A DNA stretch of 64,000 nucleotides from Candidatus Methylomirabilota bacterium (GCA_035315345.1 DATFYA010000088.1:1-64000); one strand, 5' to 3'; counted from the first letter of the stretch, positions 1 to 8,612 are shown. The notes: generated by a model not told the origin, from the sequence alone. A program made the numbers and translations.

Positions 1-36
1 CACGACCGCCTCACCGAGCGACACGAGCTGGCCTGA
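1..36 (+). CDS. 3' end of an upstream gene (partial)
   Basis: The first twelve codons in frame 1 read H-D-R-L-T-E-R-H-E-L-A and then TGA at 34-36, which fits the tail of a gene entering from the left. It is too short to identify, and the assignment rests only on the open frame and the lack of any other feature before position 52. Confidence 0.25.
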   Translation, partial: HDRLTERHELA

Positions 37-51
37 GTCGGAGCCGCGATC

Positions 52-666
52 ATGCCGCTACTTGGTCGGATCTCGTTCGTGCTGGGCGCGACGGCGGTGA
101 CGCTCCTCGCGGTCGGCTGTGCCGCACGTCACGAACCCGCACCCACCGTGGCCGCCGGCGCCGCGCCGCCGGCGGCACCGGCCACTCCGCTTCTCGCGCC
201 CACCTGGCCCGACGCCGCCCCCGTGCCGGAAGCCTCCGCGCCGGACGCGGCGGGTCCGGCGCCCGATCCCGAGCGCATCGCCGAGTTCGCCCCGCGCGAG
301 GAGCTGAAGGACGTCCACTTCGCCTCCGGCCACATCCAGGTGGAGCGGCGCGACCTGGCGTCGCTCGACGCGGCGGTCGCGTGGCTCAAGTCCAATCCGA
401 GCCAGCTGGTGATCCTGGAGGGGTACACCGATGCGGTGGGCGCCCGCGCCGCCAATCTGGCGCTCGCCCATCGGCGCGCCACGTGGGTGATGCAGTACCT
501 GGTCGGCCACGGCGTCCCGGAGAGCCGCATCACGGTGGTCTCGCGCGGCGAGGACGGCACGCGGTGCGCGGAGCGCCGCGCGGCCTGCCAGAGCCGCAAC
601 CGGCGCGTGCACTTCCTGGTGCGCGAGAGCGAGACCGTGCAGATCAGCGCGTCGCCCAGCCGCTGA
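52..666 (+). CDS. OmpA-family lipoprotein
   Basis: 204 aa. An N-terminal hydrophobic segment ends in a lipobox-like L-A-V-G-C (Cys about residue 23), suggesting a lipid-anchored envelope protein. A proline/alanine-rich linker (about residues 27-75) follows. The C-terminal half (about 85-195) is an OmpA/Pal-type peptidoglycan-binding domain, with the typical order V-x-F-A-S-G (normally F-x-x-x-S), L-E-G-Y-T-D-A-V-G (the conserved G-x-T-D), N-x-x-L-A-x-x-R-A and S-R-N-R-R-V at the end. The family tethers the outer membrane to peptidoglycan through the diaminopimelate side chain. The gene ends convergently inside the patatin gene (23-bp overlap). Confidence 0.85.
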   Translation: MPLLGRISFVLGATAVTLLAVGCAARHEPAPTVAAGAAPPAAPATPLLAPTWPDAAPVPEASAPDAAGPAPDPERIAEFAPREELKDVHFASGHIQVERRDLASLDAAVAWLKSNPSQLVILEGYTDAVGARAANLALAHRRATWVMQYLVGHGVPESRITVVSRGEDGTRCAERRAACQSRNRRVHFLVRESETVQISASPSR

Positions 667-1606
667 GGCAGGCGCGCGCATCTTCGCGCCCGCGCTCCAG
701 CGCGCGGGCCATCCCGGCCGGATCGAAGTCGAGCGGCCGGAGCGACAGCGGGGCCGACGGGGCCAGCAGGTGCACCTCCGCGGCGGGGAACTTCAGACGG
801 GCCAGCTCGACGTCGCGCCGGATCTGGTGGATCATCCCCATCTCGAAGGCTTCCTCGAGAGCTCGCCGCACGGTGGTGGGCGGGGCGCCGCGCTCCTCGG
901 CCGCGTAGCTCATCACCACCACCGCCCGCTCGACGTCGGGCGCCGCCGCGAGCGCCTCCAGCACCGGCGCGCGGCCGGTCAGGCCGCCGTCGACCAGCAG
1001 CGCGCCCTCGACGTCGACCGCGGGAAACGCCCCGGGCACCGCGGCGGCCGCCATGAGAGCCTCACGCGTCACGGTCGCGTTGTCGAAGAGGCGCTGCTCG
1101 CGGCGGGCCAGGTCGGTGGTGACCACGAGGAGGCGGACCGGGGAGGCGCGGATACGCTCGAGGTCGAGGCTCTCGGCGATCAACTCGCGCAGCGGAGCCG
1201 GATCGAAGAGCGAGCCGGCACGGTCCAGGATCAGCAAGGTCAGCCAGCCGGGCAGGAGCCCGCCGAAGAGCACTCGCGTGCGCAGCGAGTACACGCGATC
1301 GCGAGTGAGCTCGCGCCAGAGGGCCTCCAGTCGATCCGTCCGGCCGGCGGCGATCATGGCCGCGTTCAGGGCGCCCGCCGACGAGCCCGCGACCAGGCGG
1401 ATCGGCAGCCCGCGCTCCACGAGCCACGCGGCCACCCCGGCCTCGTAGGCGCCCTTGGCGCCGCCGCCCGAGAGCACGAGCGTGGTCGGCGTGGCGAGCG
1501 GGCGCGCGGAGGTGCCGCACGACGACGCGGCCGTGGATCCGGCGCCGAGCGCGCACGCGAGGAGGGCGAGCGCGGAGCCGCGTCGGCCCGCGAGATGGCG
1601 GAGCAT
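644..1606 (-). CDS. Patatin-like phospholipase
   Basis: 320 aa. After an N-terminal hydrophobic export segment (about residues 8-28), the patatin fold begins with the oxyanion loop G-G-G-A-K-G (47-52). The nucleophile elbow G-S-S-A-G (74-78, Ser76) and a D-G-G motif near residue 207 supply the Ser-Asp catalytic dyad. Family members are lipid acyl hydrolases. The length is typical of stand-alone bacterial patatins (RssA/YchK class) with an added leader, so an exported or membrane-linked esterase/phospholipase is likely. The substrate cannot be read from the sequence. Confidence 0.85.
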   Translation of the reverse strand: MLRHLAGRRGSALALLACALGAGSTAASSCGTSARPLATPTTLVLSGGGAKGAYEAGVAAWLVERGLPIRLVAGSSAGALNAAMIAAGRTDRLEALWRELTRDRVYSLRTRVLFGGLLPGWLTLLILDRAGSLFDPAPLRELIAESLDLERIRASPVRLLVVTTDLARREQRLFDNATVTREALMAAAAVPGAFPAVDVEGALLVDGGLTGRAPVLEALAAAPDVERAVVVMSYAAEERGAPPTTVRRALEEAFEMGMIHQIRRDVELARLKFPAAEVHLLAPSAPLSLRPLDFDPAGMARALERGREDARACLSGWATR

Positions 1607-1678
1607 GCCCGGCTCTTACAACGAGCCGGGCCGGCCCGTCAATCGTCCACGCGTCTGCTGGACGACGCGCGAGTCGGT

Positions 1679-2083
1679 CTAGCCCGCGCGCCCGGTGAGC
1701 GGCGCGGTCGCGGCAGTGGACCGGTCAGCGAGGACCATGCGCACGCGCCGCGACAGGTACTCCACCGTGAACGGCTTCGTGATGACCGGCCCGGTGGGGA
1801 CGAGACCGCGCGCGACCAGGAAGTCGCGGTCGTAGGCCGACATGAACATCACCTTGATGCCGGGCAGCAGCGCGGTGAGCCCGCTGGCCAGCTCGCAGCC
1901 GTTCAGGCCGGGCATCACCACGTCGGTCAGCAGCAGATGGATCGGCCCCGGATGCTGGGCCGCGACCCGGATCGCATCCTGACCGTCGGACGCTTCGAGC
2001 ACTCGGTAGCCTTCATCGGCCAGCATGTCGCGAGCCAGGATCCGCACCCACGGGTCGTCGTCCACCACCAGGATCGTTCGCAC
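1679..2083 (-). CDS. Single-domain response regulator (receiver)
   Basis: 134 aa, a stand-alone REC domain. Acidic residues D8-D9-D10 precede the predicted phospho-acceptor Asp54 in L-L-T-D-V-V-M-P-G, and the conserved Lys lies in T-K-P-F-T near the end. No output domain follows, so it probably acts as a CheY/Spo0F-like relay or partners a hybrid kinase. The GTG start at 2083 is chosen because a GGAGG lies about nine bases upstream and translation enters the first beta strand (R-T-I-L-V-V-D-D-D) directly; the open frame continues upstream without domain similarity. No kinase is adjacent. Confidence 0.85.
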   Translation of the reverse strand: MRTILVVDDDPWVRILARDMLADEGYRVLEASDGQDAIRVAAQHPGPIHLLLTDVVMPGLNGCELASGLTALLPGIKVMFMSAYDRDFLVARGLVPTGPVITKPFTVEYLSRRVRMVLADRSTAATAPLTGRAG

Positions 2084-2115
2084 GGCTATCGGCCTCCGGT
2101 TCGTGTCGTTAGGAT

Positions 2116-2436
2116 TCAGACGGCGCGGCGCTGGGTCCGCAGGGGAAGCGGCACCGGGACCGCCGCGCGGACGGGATCGGGCATCGTGCTGCGGAGCCGT
2201 TCGATGAAGCGCGAGCGGGACGCCGGCTTCGGCGCGGCATCGACGCTGAACGTGGCGCGCACCGGCTTGCGCGAGCGCTCGCGATTGAGCCAGGTCTCGA
2301 GCGGATAGGACTCGACGCTGGCGCAGGTCGGACAGTGCCGGTACATGCGGGCGTCGAAGACGGTATTGCAATCGAGCTCCACGCAGAGCTTCGCGGAGCG
2401 CAGTTCGATGCGAAAGGTGTCTTGCTCGAGCTTCAT
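2116..2436 (-). CDS. Conserved-looking hypothetical protein with Cys pairs
   Basis: 106 aa, not recognised. The N-terminal half carries C-V-E-L-D-C followed about fifteen residues later by H-C-P-T-C, a spacing that could hold one zinc. The C-terminal half is basic and lacks predicted structure. A perfect AGGAGG six bases before the ATG supports translation from 2436. It lies 32 bp upstream of the receiver gene on the same strand, so the two may be co-transcribed. The function is unknown; a small metal-binding or regulatory protein is only a guess. Confidence 0.6.
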   Translation of the reverse strand: MKLEQDTFRIELRSAKLCVELDCNTVFDARMYRHCPTCASVESYPLETWLNRERSRKPVRATFSVDAAPKPASRSRFIERLRSTMPDPVRAAVPVPLPLRTQRRAV

Positions 2437-2785
2437 CGATTCCTCCTGTCGGCCTCGTACGGCTCCGTCGTCTTCCGTGACCAGGCAGGCCGGGCGGGAG
2501 CATCCGGGCCGACGCGTCGGTGGAGAAGGGACCGAAACCCCGTTCCGTACACTCGCCGCTCGACCTGCCTGATCCGTACTTCGCTACTGGCGGCAAGTCC
2601 TGTACCAACGAAAATGCGGCGCAGAATCCAGCGCTTCCCGGGAATGACGCGGGGGTGACACCCCGCGCCCTTCCGTGGCTGGGCAACGAAATGCCCTCTC
2701 GCACGGTAGCTGGCTCCTCCTGCACTTTCTGCGGAGAGGATGCGTCTTGACAGCCCGCTCGCCGCGCCGTCATGATCTCTCGCCC
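2437..2785. other. Divergent intergenic region
   Basis: 349 bp between the 106-aa hypothetical gene (minus) and the amidase (plus). It is somewhat lower in GC than its surroundings. A promoter candidate for the amidase lies at its right end (2747-2776). No conserved ORF, repeat or terminator hairpin was noticed in the rest. Confidence 0.6.
2747..2776 (+). promoter_or_regulatory. Sigma-70-type promoter, probably leaderless transcript
   Basis: TTGACA at 2747-2752 is an exact -35 consensus. After an 18-bp spacer comes CATGAT at 2771-2776, matching four of six -10 positions. Transcription would begin about 2783, only a few bases before the amidase ATG at 2786, and no Shine-Dalgarno sequence precedes that ATG. 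A leaderless mRNA is inferred. Confidence 0.5.
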
Positions 2786-4090
2786 ATGGATCGCGACGAT
2801 CCGTCCTCCCTCTCCGCCGCCGTCGCGGCGGCGCGAATCGCGGAAGGCGCACTCTCACCAGTCGAAGTCGTCGACGCATGCCTCGCCCGCATCGCCGCCC
2901 GTGACGGCCACGTGCGCGCGTGGGCCCACGTCGACGAGGCGGGCGCGCGCGCGACCGCGCGCGAGCGCGAGGCCGAAGCCCGCGCCGGACATCGACGGGG
3001 ACCGCTGCACGGCGTGCCGGTGGCGATCAAGGACATCTTCCACGTCGCCGCGATGCCCACGACGTGCGGCGCCGGGCCCGCGTTCCATATCCGTCCGGTC
3101 GACGACGCCACCGCGGTGGCGCGTCTGCGCGCGGCTGGCGCGATCGTGCTCGGCAAGGTGCACACGACCGAGTTCGCGTACTTCGAGCCGGCACCCACGC
3201 GCAATCCCTGGAACGTGGCCCACACGGCGGGCGGATCGTCGTCCGGCTCCGCGGCGGCGGTGGCCGCGCGCATGGCGCCGCTGGCCCTGGGGACCCAGAC
3301 CGTGGGCTCGGTGCTGCGCCCGGCCGCCTACTGCGGCGTGATCGGCTTCAAGGGCACGCATCGACTGATCCCGACCGAGGGGGTGGTGCCGCTCGCGTGG
3401 AGCTTCGACCACGTCGGGATCTTCGCCCGCGCGGTGGCCGACGTGACGCTCACCGCGGGCGTGCTGGCCGCTCGGGCGCTCGACGCGCCCGCCGCGTCCG
3501 CGCCGCGCCTGGCCCTCGCTCCCGAGCTGCTCGAGCGCGCGACGCCCGAGGTGGCCGCGGCGGTGCGCGAGGTCGCGCGGCGCCTCGCGCGGGCCGGAGC
3601 CACCGTGCACGAGGTGAAGCTGCCCGCCTCCTTCGCGGCGCTGCACGCGGCCGGCCGGGTCGTGCTCGAGGTCGAGGCCGCCGCGTATCACGAAGACCTC
3701 TACCGCGCCCACGCCGCCGAGTACCGGCCGCGCACGCGCGAGCTGATCGCGGACGGACTCGCCCGCCCCGCGGTGGCGTATGTGCGAGCCCAGCGCGAGC
3801 GACTCGCGTTTCGCGCCGAGGTGGCGCCGCTGCTCGCCGACCACGACGCGCTGCTCTCGCCGACCGCGGCGTCGACGGCGCCCGAAGGCCTCGCCACCGG
3901 CGATCCGTGGTTCTGCGCTCCGTGGAGCTTCGCGGGCGTTCCCGCGTGCTCGCTGCCCGGCGCGGTCTCGTTCGCGGGGCTGCCGCACGCGGTCCAGCTG
4001 GTGGCCGCGCGCGGTCGGGACGCCGCCTTGCTCGCGGTGGCGGCGTGGTGTGAGCGCGTGCTAGACTTTTCTGGCTCGCCATCGATCTGA
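2786..4090 (+). CDS. Amidase signature family enzyme
   Basis: 434 aa. The Ser-cisSer-Lys triad is visible: Lys82 in V-A-I-K-D-I-F, the G-G-S-S-S-G-S loop with cis-Ser151, and Ser175 in G-T-Q-T-V-G-S-V-L-R-P-A, the nucleophile region. The family (GatA/AtzF/FAAH type) hydrolyses carboxamides or carries out amidotransfer. No GatB or GatC lies nearby, so a catabolic cytoplasmic amidase is more likely than the tRNA amidotransferase. ATG 2786 is preferred over the longer open frame because family homology starts here and the promoter lies just upstream. A nitrile hydratase, whose products are amides, is encoded 5 kb downstream, but no operon links the two. Confidence 0.85.
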   Translation: MDRDDPSSLSAAVAAARIAEGALSPVEVVDACLARIAARDGHVRAWAHVDEAGARATAREREAEARAGHRRGPLHGVPVAIKDIFHVAAMPTTCGAGPAFHIRPVDDATAVARLRAAGAIVLGKVHTTEFAYFEPAPTRNPWNVAHTAGGSSSGSAAAVAARMAPLALGTQTVGSVLRPAAYCGVIGFKGTHRLIPTEGVVPLAWSFDHVGIFARAVADVTLTAGVLAARALDAPAASAPRLALAPELLERATPEVAAAVREVARRLARAGATVHEVKLPASFAALHAAGRVVLEVEAAAYHEDLYRAHAAEYRPRTRELIADGLARPAVAYVRAQRERLAFRAEVAPLLADHDALLSPTAASTAPEGLATGDPWFCAPWSFAGVPACSLPGAVSFAGLPHAVQLVAARGRDAALLAVAAWCERVLDFSGSPSI

Positions 4091-4168
4091 CGGCGACGCA
4101 GGTGCGGTGCCCAGTATGCGACGGTTGCTCAGAGGAACGTCCGAAGTCGACGGACAGTTGACCACGCA

Positions 4169-7100
4169 GTGGCAGACTTGATTGGTCGGTTCTCGCTGAG
4201 GCGTCTGTCCGGTCCCCGCCCGACCTCCCAGACCGCGCTCGCCACCGGCGTCCTGAGCGACGTGCTCGCGCGGCGGGCCCGCCGCCCGCGGCCGTGGATC
4301 GGGCGCCTGCGCGAGCAGCTGCATCGCCCGCCCGTCCTCGTCCCGGTGCTGGTGTCGATCATCGTGCTCGCCGCGCTCGCGGAGGCGCGCACCTCCACCA
4401 TGCAGGCGCTCTTCCTCTCGACCGCGGCCCGCATGCTCACCTACCGCGTGGAGCCGGGGCCGAATCCCTCGCCGCAGGTGCCGCGCTCCGGCCCGTACGA
4501 CGAGCGGCTGGGCTACACGCGGCTCGTCGACTTCGTGGACCGCCTCGACGCCGCTGGCTATCGGGTGGAGCAGCAGGCCCGGATGTCGAGGAGCCTCGCG
4601 CACTTCGCGGCGTGGGGCCTCTATCCGCCCTACCACGAGAAGACGCGGGCCGGCCTCGCGGTGGTAGACCGCGAGGGGCGGGCGCTCTACGTCACGCGCT
4701 ATCCCGAGCAGGTCTACGGCCGTTTCGAGTCCGTGCCGCCGCTCCTGATCAACACCCTGCTCTTCATCGAGAACCGCGAGCTGCTCGACGCGCGGCAGCC
4801 GTACCACAACCCGGCAGTGGACTGGCGCCGGCTCGCCAAGGCGGTCGGCGTGGAGACCATCGGCCGGCTCGGGGGCGAGCGCCACTCCATCGGGGCGAGC
4901 ACGCTGCCGACCCAGCTCGAGAAGATGCGCCACTCGCCGGACGGGCGCACGCGCGCGCCCGCCGACAAGCTGCGGCAGATGCTGTCGGCGAGCCTGCGCG
5001 CCTACAAGGACGGCGCGGCCACCCACGCCACCCGCCGCCAGATCGTGGTCGACTATCTGGATTCTCTGCCCCTCGCGGCCGCCCCCGGCCACGGCGAAGT
5101 GCACGGGCTCGGCGACGGCCTCGAGATCTGGTACGGGATGGACTTCGCGGAGGCGAACGCGCTGCTTGCGGCGCGGCCCGCCGGCCCCGACGCGGCGCGA
5201 GCGCGTGTGTTCAAGCGCGCGCTCAGCCTGATCCTGGCCGCCCGCCGCCCGTACTATTACCTGGTCGAGAATCCCGCCGGCCTCGAGGAATTCACCGACA
5301 GCTATCTACGGGTGATGGCCCGCGCGGGCGTGATCGACGCGGGCCTGCGCGATGCCGCGCTCGCCCGGCGACTCGACCTGCGGCGCGGCAGCGGCGGGCC
5401 GCCCGCCGCCTTCGTGGAGCGCAAGGGCGCCAACCTGGTGCGCACCCGCATCTCGGGCATGCTGGGGACGCCCGCGCTCTACGACCTGGACCGGCTCGAC
5501 CTGACCGCGCGGAGCACGCTCGATGCGCCGGCCCAGGAGGCCACCGCGCGCCTGCTGCGCTCGCTGGGCGACCCGGCCACCATCGAGCGCCTCGGGCTGG
5601 TGGGCGAGAAGCTGCTGGGTGGCGGCGATCCCGCCCACGTGCTCTACAGCGTCACCCTGTACGAGCGCACCCCGGGCGCCAACCGCGTCCGCATCCAGAC
5701 CGACAATCTCGACCAGCCGCTGGACATCAACGGCGGCGCGCGCATCGACCTGGGGTCCACCGCCAAGCTGCGCACGCTCATCTCGTACCTCGAGGCGATC
5801 GCCGCGCTCCACGACCGCTACCAGCGGCTCGCCCCCGCCGAGCTGGGCGCGGTGAAGATCCATCCGCGCGACCGCCTGGGCGCGTGGGCCGTCGAGTACC
5901 TCCGGGGCGCGCGCGGCACGGATCGGAGCCTGCAGGCGATGCTGGAGGCGTCGCTCGAGCGCCGCTACTCCGCGAGCCCGGGCGAGGCGTTCTTCACGGG
6001 CGGCGGCCTCCACACCTTCGGCAACTTCGACCACGACGACGACCGGCGCATCATGACCATCCGCGAGGCGTTCCAGCACTCGGTGAACCTCGTGTTCATC
6101 CGGCTGATGCGCGACGTGGTCTGGAATCACCTCTATGGCTCCTCCGGCTCGCTCGCGCTCCTGATGGAGAATCCGGTCGACCCGCGCCGGGACCGCTACC
6201 TGAGCCGCTTCGCGGACCGTGAGGGCAGCGAGTTCGTCCGGCGCTTCTACCGGAAGTACCAGGGCCTGCCCGCCGCGGACGCCCTCGATCGCCTGCTGAG
6301 CGGGGCCCGGGTGACGCCGCACGGTCTGGCCACCGCGCTCCGCTCCGTCTATCCGGAGGTGAGCCCCGCGGTGTTCCGCGAGCTGATCGCTCCGCGCCTG
6401 CCCGCCCCCCGGTTGTCCGACAAGGCGATGGACGAGCTGTACGAGCGCACCGCCCCCGAGGGGATGCCGCTGGCCGATCGCGGCTACGTGGCGCGCGTGC
6501 ACCCGCTCGAGCTGTGGGTGGTGAGCTATCTGCGGCGGCACCCGGGCGCCGGGATGGGTCAGGTGGTACGCGCGAGCAGCGCCGAGCGCCAGGCGGTGTA
6601 CAACTGGCTGTTCCTCACGCGGCACCGCAACGCCCAGGATCACCGCATCGCGACGCTGCTGGAGATCGAGGCCTTCCTGGACCTGCACCGCGGATGGGAG
6701 CGGCTCGGCTATCCCTTCGCGTCGCTGACCCCGTCGCTGGCCACCGCGATCGGCAGCTCGGGGGACCGGCCCGCCGCGCTCGCCGAGCTGATGGGCATCA
6801 TCGTCAACAACGGCGTGCGTCAGCCCACCGTCCTGGTGGACACCATGGACTTCGCGACGGGCACGCCGTACGAGACGCGCGTGGGCCGCGCCGAGCAGCC
6901 GACCAGCCAGGTGCTGGCCCCCGAGATCGCCACGGTGATGCGCGGCGTGCTGACCCAGGTCGTGGACGTCGGCACCGCGCGCGGGCTGCGTCCGGCGCTG
7001 GCGCGGCCGGGCGGCGCGCCGCCGCACCTCATGGGAGGCAAGACCGGCACCGGCGACCATCGCTACTTCGTCTACGCCAAGAACGGTGCGGTCGTCGAGT

Positions 7101-7309
7101 CGCGGGTGGTGAGCCGCGCCGCCACGTTCGTCTTCATGCTCGACGAGCGGTACTTCGGCACCGTGACCGCGTACGTGCCCGGTCCCGAGGCGGGGCGCTT
7201 CCACTTCACCAGCGGGTTGCCCGTCCGCCTCGTGGGCCTGCTGATGCCCACCCTCGACGCGCTCTCTTCTTCCTCGCCCGCCACGACCACCACCGCCTCC
7301 GCCCGCTGA
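4169..7309 (+). CDS. Class A penicillin-binding protein (GT51 plus transpeptidase)
   Basis: 1046 aa. One membrane anchor lies at about residues 52-70. The glycosyltransferase-51 region has a divergent catalytic motif F-I-E-N-R-E-L (usually E-D-R-x-F) and G-A-S-T-L-P-T-Q-L-E-K in place of G-G-S-T-I-T-Q-Q. The penicillin-binding transpeptidase domain shows S-T-A-K (Ser about 530), S-V-N and K-T-G-T (about 957). It is predicted to polymerise and cross-link peptidoglycan in the periplasm. At over 1000 residues it is longer than typical PBP1A (about 800). The divergent GT51 signature followed by H-S-P-D-G-R-T resembles a recognised long subfamily, but the donor chemistry has not been checked. The start is GTG. 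Confidence 0.85.
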   Translation: MADLIGRFSLRRLSGPRPTSQTALATGVLSDVLARRARRPRPWIGRLREQLHRPPVLVPVLVSIIVLAALAEARTSTMQALFLSTAARMLTYRVEPGPNPSPQVPRSGPYDERLGYTRLVDFVDRLDAAGYRVEQQARMSRSLAHFAAWGLYPPYHEKTRAGLAVVDREGRALYVTRYPEQVYGRFESVPPLLINTLLFIENRELLDARQPYHNPAVDWRRLAKAVGVETIGRLGGERHSIGASTLPTQLEKMRHSPDGRTRAPADKLRQMLSASLRAYKDGAATHATRRQIVVDYLDSLPLAAAPGHGEVHGLGDGLEIWYGMDFAEANALLAARPAGPDAARARVFKRALSLILAARRPYYYLVENPAGLEEFTDSYLRVMARAGVIDAGLRDAALARRLDLRRGSGGPPAAFVERKGANLVRTRISGMLGTPALYDLDRLDLTARSTLDAPAQEATARLLRSLGDPATIERLGLVGEKLLGGGDPAHVLYSVTLYERTPGANRVRIQTDNLDQPLDINGGARIDLGSTAKLRTLISYLEAIAALHDRYQRLAPAELGAVKIHPRDRLGAWAVEYLRGARGTDRSLQAMLEASLERRYSASPGEAFFTGGGLHTFGNFDHDDDRRIMTIREAFQHSVNLVFIRLMRDVVWNHLYGSSGSLALLMENPVDPRRDRYLSRFADREGSEFVRRFYRKYQGLPAADALDRLLSGARVTPHGLATALRSVYPEVSPAVFRELIAPRLPAPRLSDKAMDELYERTAPEGMPLADRGYVARVHPLELWVVSYLRRHPGAGMGQVVRASSAERQAVYNWLFLTRHRNAQDHRIATLLEIEAFLDLHRGWERLGYPFASLTPSLATAIGSSGDRPAALAELMGIIVNNGVRQPTVLVDTMDFATGTPYETRVGRAEQPTSQVLAPEIATVMRGVLTQVVDVGTARGLRPALARPGGAPPHLMGGKTGTGDHRYFVYAKNGAVVESRVVSRAATFVFMLDERYFGTVTAYVPGPEAGRFHFTSGLPVRLVGLLMPTLDALSSSSPATTTTASAR

Positions 7310-7326
7310 CCGCGGTCACCCGCCGG

Positions 7327-7470
7327 GGTGGGGAGCCCGGGGACGTCCGCCCGGGAACACGCTGAGTCGCGCCGCGCTTGGGCTGCATGACGAGCCACGA
7401 GAGAGCGCGCTCTCCTTCGCCTACCCGCAGAAGTCACGCTTCCCGGGCGGACATCCCCCGGCCCCCCACC
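7327..7470 (+). repeat. Long-stem hairpin element, copy 1
   Basis: The left arm 7327-7357 and right arm 7440-7470 are complementary at 28 of 31 positions, enclosing an 82-nt loop (7358-7439). The loop contains CACGCTGAGTCGCG, CGCTTGGGC, GCATGACG and CGCAGAAG blocks. The same blocks occur in reverse orientation in copy 2, but outside the innermost CCGGGAA/TTCCCGG the stem sequences of the two copies are unrelated. This suggests selection on the fold, either as a structured RNA or as a hairpin-type mobile repeat. It could also act as a terminator for the upstream PBP gene. Confidence 0.75.
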
Positions 7471-7581
7471 CGGTGCGCCGCCGCAATTCCGCAACCAACG
7501 CAACAGCGCGATCGAGCATCAGCAGACTGTTGTCAATTCTTCAGTGGGCGGGGTGGTTGGGGGCGGCGGAGAGGACGCAAA

Positions 7582-7730
7582 GGGCGGGGGAGCGGGAGGG
7601 GGCCCTGCCGGGAACCGTGTCTTCTGCGCGCAAGCGAAGCGCAGCGGCACCCCGTCTCGTGGCCCGTCATGCCGCCCAAGCGGATCGCGACTCAGCGTGT
7701 TCCCGGCAGGGCCCTCCCGCTCCCCCGCCC
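7582..7730 (-). repeat. Long-stem hairpin element, copy 2 (inverted)
   Basis: The arms 7582-7615 and 7699-7730 pair over 32 bp with a single 2-nt bulge. The loop (7616-7698), read on the minus strand, matches copy 1 in long blocks: the first 21 nt after the innermost stem, then nearly all of the next 30, then the final CGCAGAAG-CACG block. Divergence is concentrated in the loop middle and in the stem arms. It lies just downstream of the nitrile hydratase operon stop, so it may also terminate that transcript. Confidence 0.75.
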
Positions 7731-7761
7731 GCCGGTCGACCTACCGCAGAGCCCCGACCGG

Positions 7762-8601
7762 CTAGAACACGTCGTCCCGCTCGCCGAACTCGAACTGGTA
7801 GGTGGTCTCCTCGAGCTCGGCCGGCGCGACCAGACCCTTGGCCGCCAGCAGCGCCTCGAAGGTCTGGAGCCAGATCTCGTAGTAGCTGAAGGGCCCGGGG
7901 CGACGCTCGGCCCGGGCGATGTGGGCGATGAGGCCCTGGCGGAACTCTTCCCACTCGTAGAGGCCACGCTCGTGCAGGGCCACCGCCATCCCGAAGACGC
8001 GGCCTTGCCACGGCTCCTCGAAGACCAGCTCGCCGTTCTTCCGGGGCAAGGCGGCGCGTCCTTCCATGATGGCGACGACGCGATCCACCGACAGGGCCTC
8101 GCCCTCCGCGGTCACCCCCGAGGGCGCGGCCGCGCACTGGTGCGCCGCGCGCGGCGGCCAGAGGCGGACGTCGTCCACTGGCTGCCCGTCGGGGCGTGGC
8201 TGCCAGGCCGAGGCGGTGAAGTGATAGGGCGCCAGCGCGGCGCACGGGGGCAGACAGCTGTCGGCCGCGAGCATCGCCTCGACGTGGTCGTAGAGCGCGA
8301 TCGCGAGGGCGTCCGAATCGATCGAGTGAAACCACTGGGCCTGTCCGTCGAAGAGCAGCAGGACCACGTTGGCAAGGGCGCAGGGGCCGAGGCAGCCTCC
8401 GATCGTGAGGTGGACGACGTTGCGCAGCCGCCTCCGCTCCCACTCGCGGTGGAAGGTCTCGGCGGGCACTGCAGCAAAGCCGTCCTCGGTCCGCCCACAG
8501 CAGCAGCCGGTGGCGCACACGAGGAGCTGGCCGCGGAAGCGCGCCACGTTCACGCGGCGGCCGTCGCGGCGCATGACGATATTGCGCCGCCGCTCGTACA
8601 T
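7762..8601 (-). CDS. [2Fe-2S] ferredoxin-like / nitrile hydratase activator fusion
   Basis: 279 aa in two parts. Residues about 20-115 look like a thioredoxin-fold [2Fe-2S] domain: Cys29, a C-C-C cluster at 33-35, then G-G-C-L-G-P-C (Cys70, Cys74), with H-L-T-I before it as in that fold. Residues about 175-279 (from E-L-V-F-E-E-P-W-Q-G-R-V-F-G-M-A) match the small activator/accessory protein of nitrile hydratases, itself a relative of the beta-subunit N-terminal half, which delivers cobalt to the alpha subunit. The activator is normally a separate protein of roughly 100-150 residues, so the fusion is notable. ATG 8601 lies 11 bp after the alpha stop, as last gene of the operon. Confidence 0.75.
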   Translation of the reverse strand: MYERRRNIVMRRDGRRVNVARFRGQLLVCATGCCCGRTEDGFAAVPAETFHREWERRRLRNVVHLTIGGCLGPCALANVVLLLFDGQAQWFHSIDSDALAIALYDHVEAMLAADSCLPPCAALAPYHFTASAWQPRPDGQPVDDVRLWPPRAAHQCAAAPSGVTAEGEALSVDRVVAIMEGRAALPRKNGELVFEEPWQGRVFGMAVALHERGLYEWEEFRQGLIAHIARAERRPGPFSYYEIWLQTFEALLAAKGLVAPAELEETTYQFEFGERDDVF

Positions 8602-8612
8602 GCCGGCGCCCC

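Larger units (their letters stand above)
7310..7761. other. Intergenic region with two inverted hairpin elements
   Basis: 452 bp between the convergent ends of the PBP gene and the nitrile hydratase operon. It holds two copies of a hairpin element in opposite orientation (7327-7470 and 7582-7730), described separately. The spacer between them (7471-7581) contains no convincing ORF. The open frames through this region are accidental products of the inverted repeat. Confidence 0.75.

Noticed and set aside
58-681. Minus-strand frame overlapping the OmpA-like gene
   Set aside because: Its residues show no domain, while the plus strand has a lipobox and a full OmpA motif set.
7327-7730. The hairpin elements considered as integron attC sites
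   Set aside because: The right element has AAC and GTT at its inner stem, but the flanking bases do not fit the attC core, no integrase is present, and the perfectly paired 30-bp stems lack the required unpaired bases.
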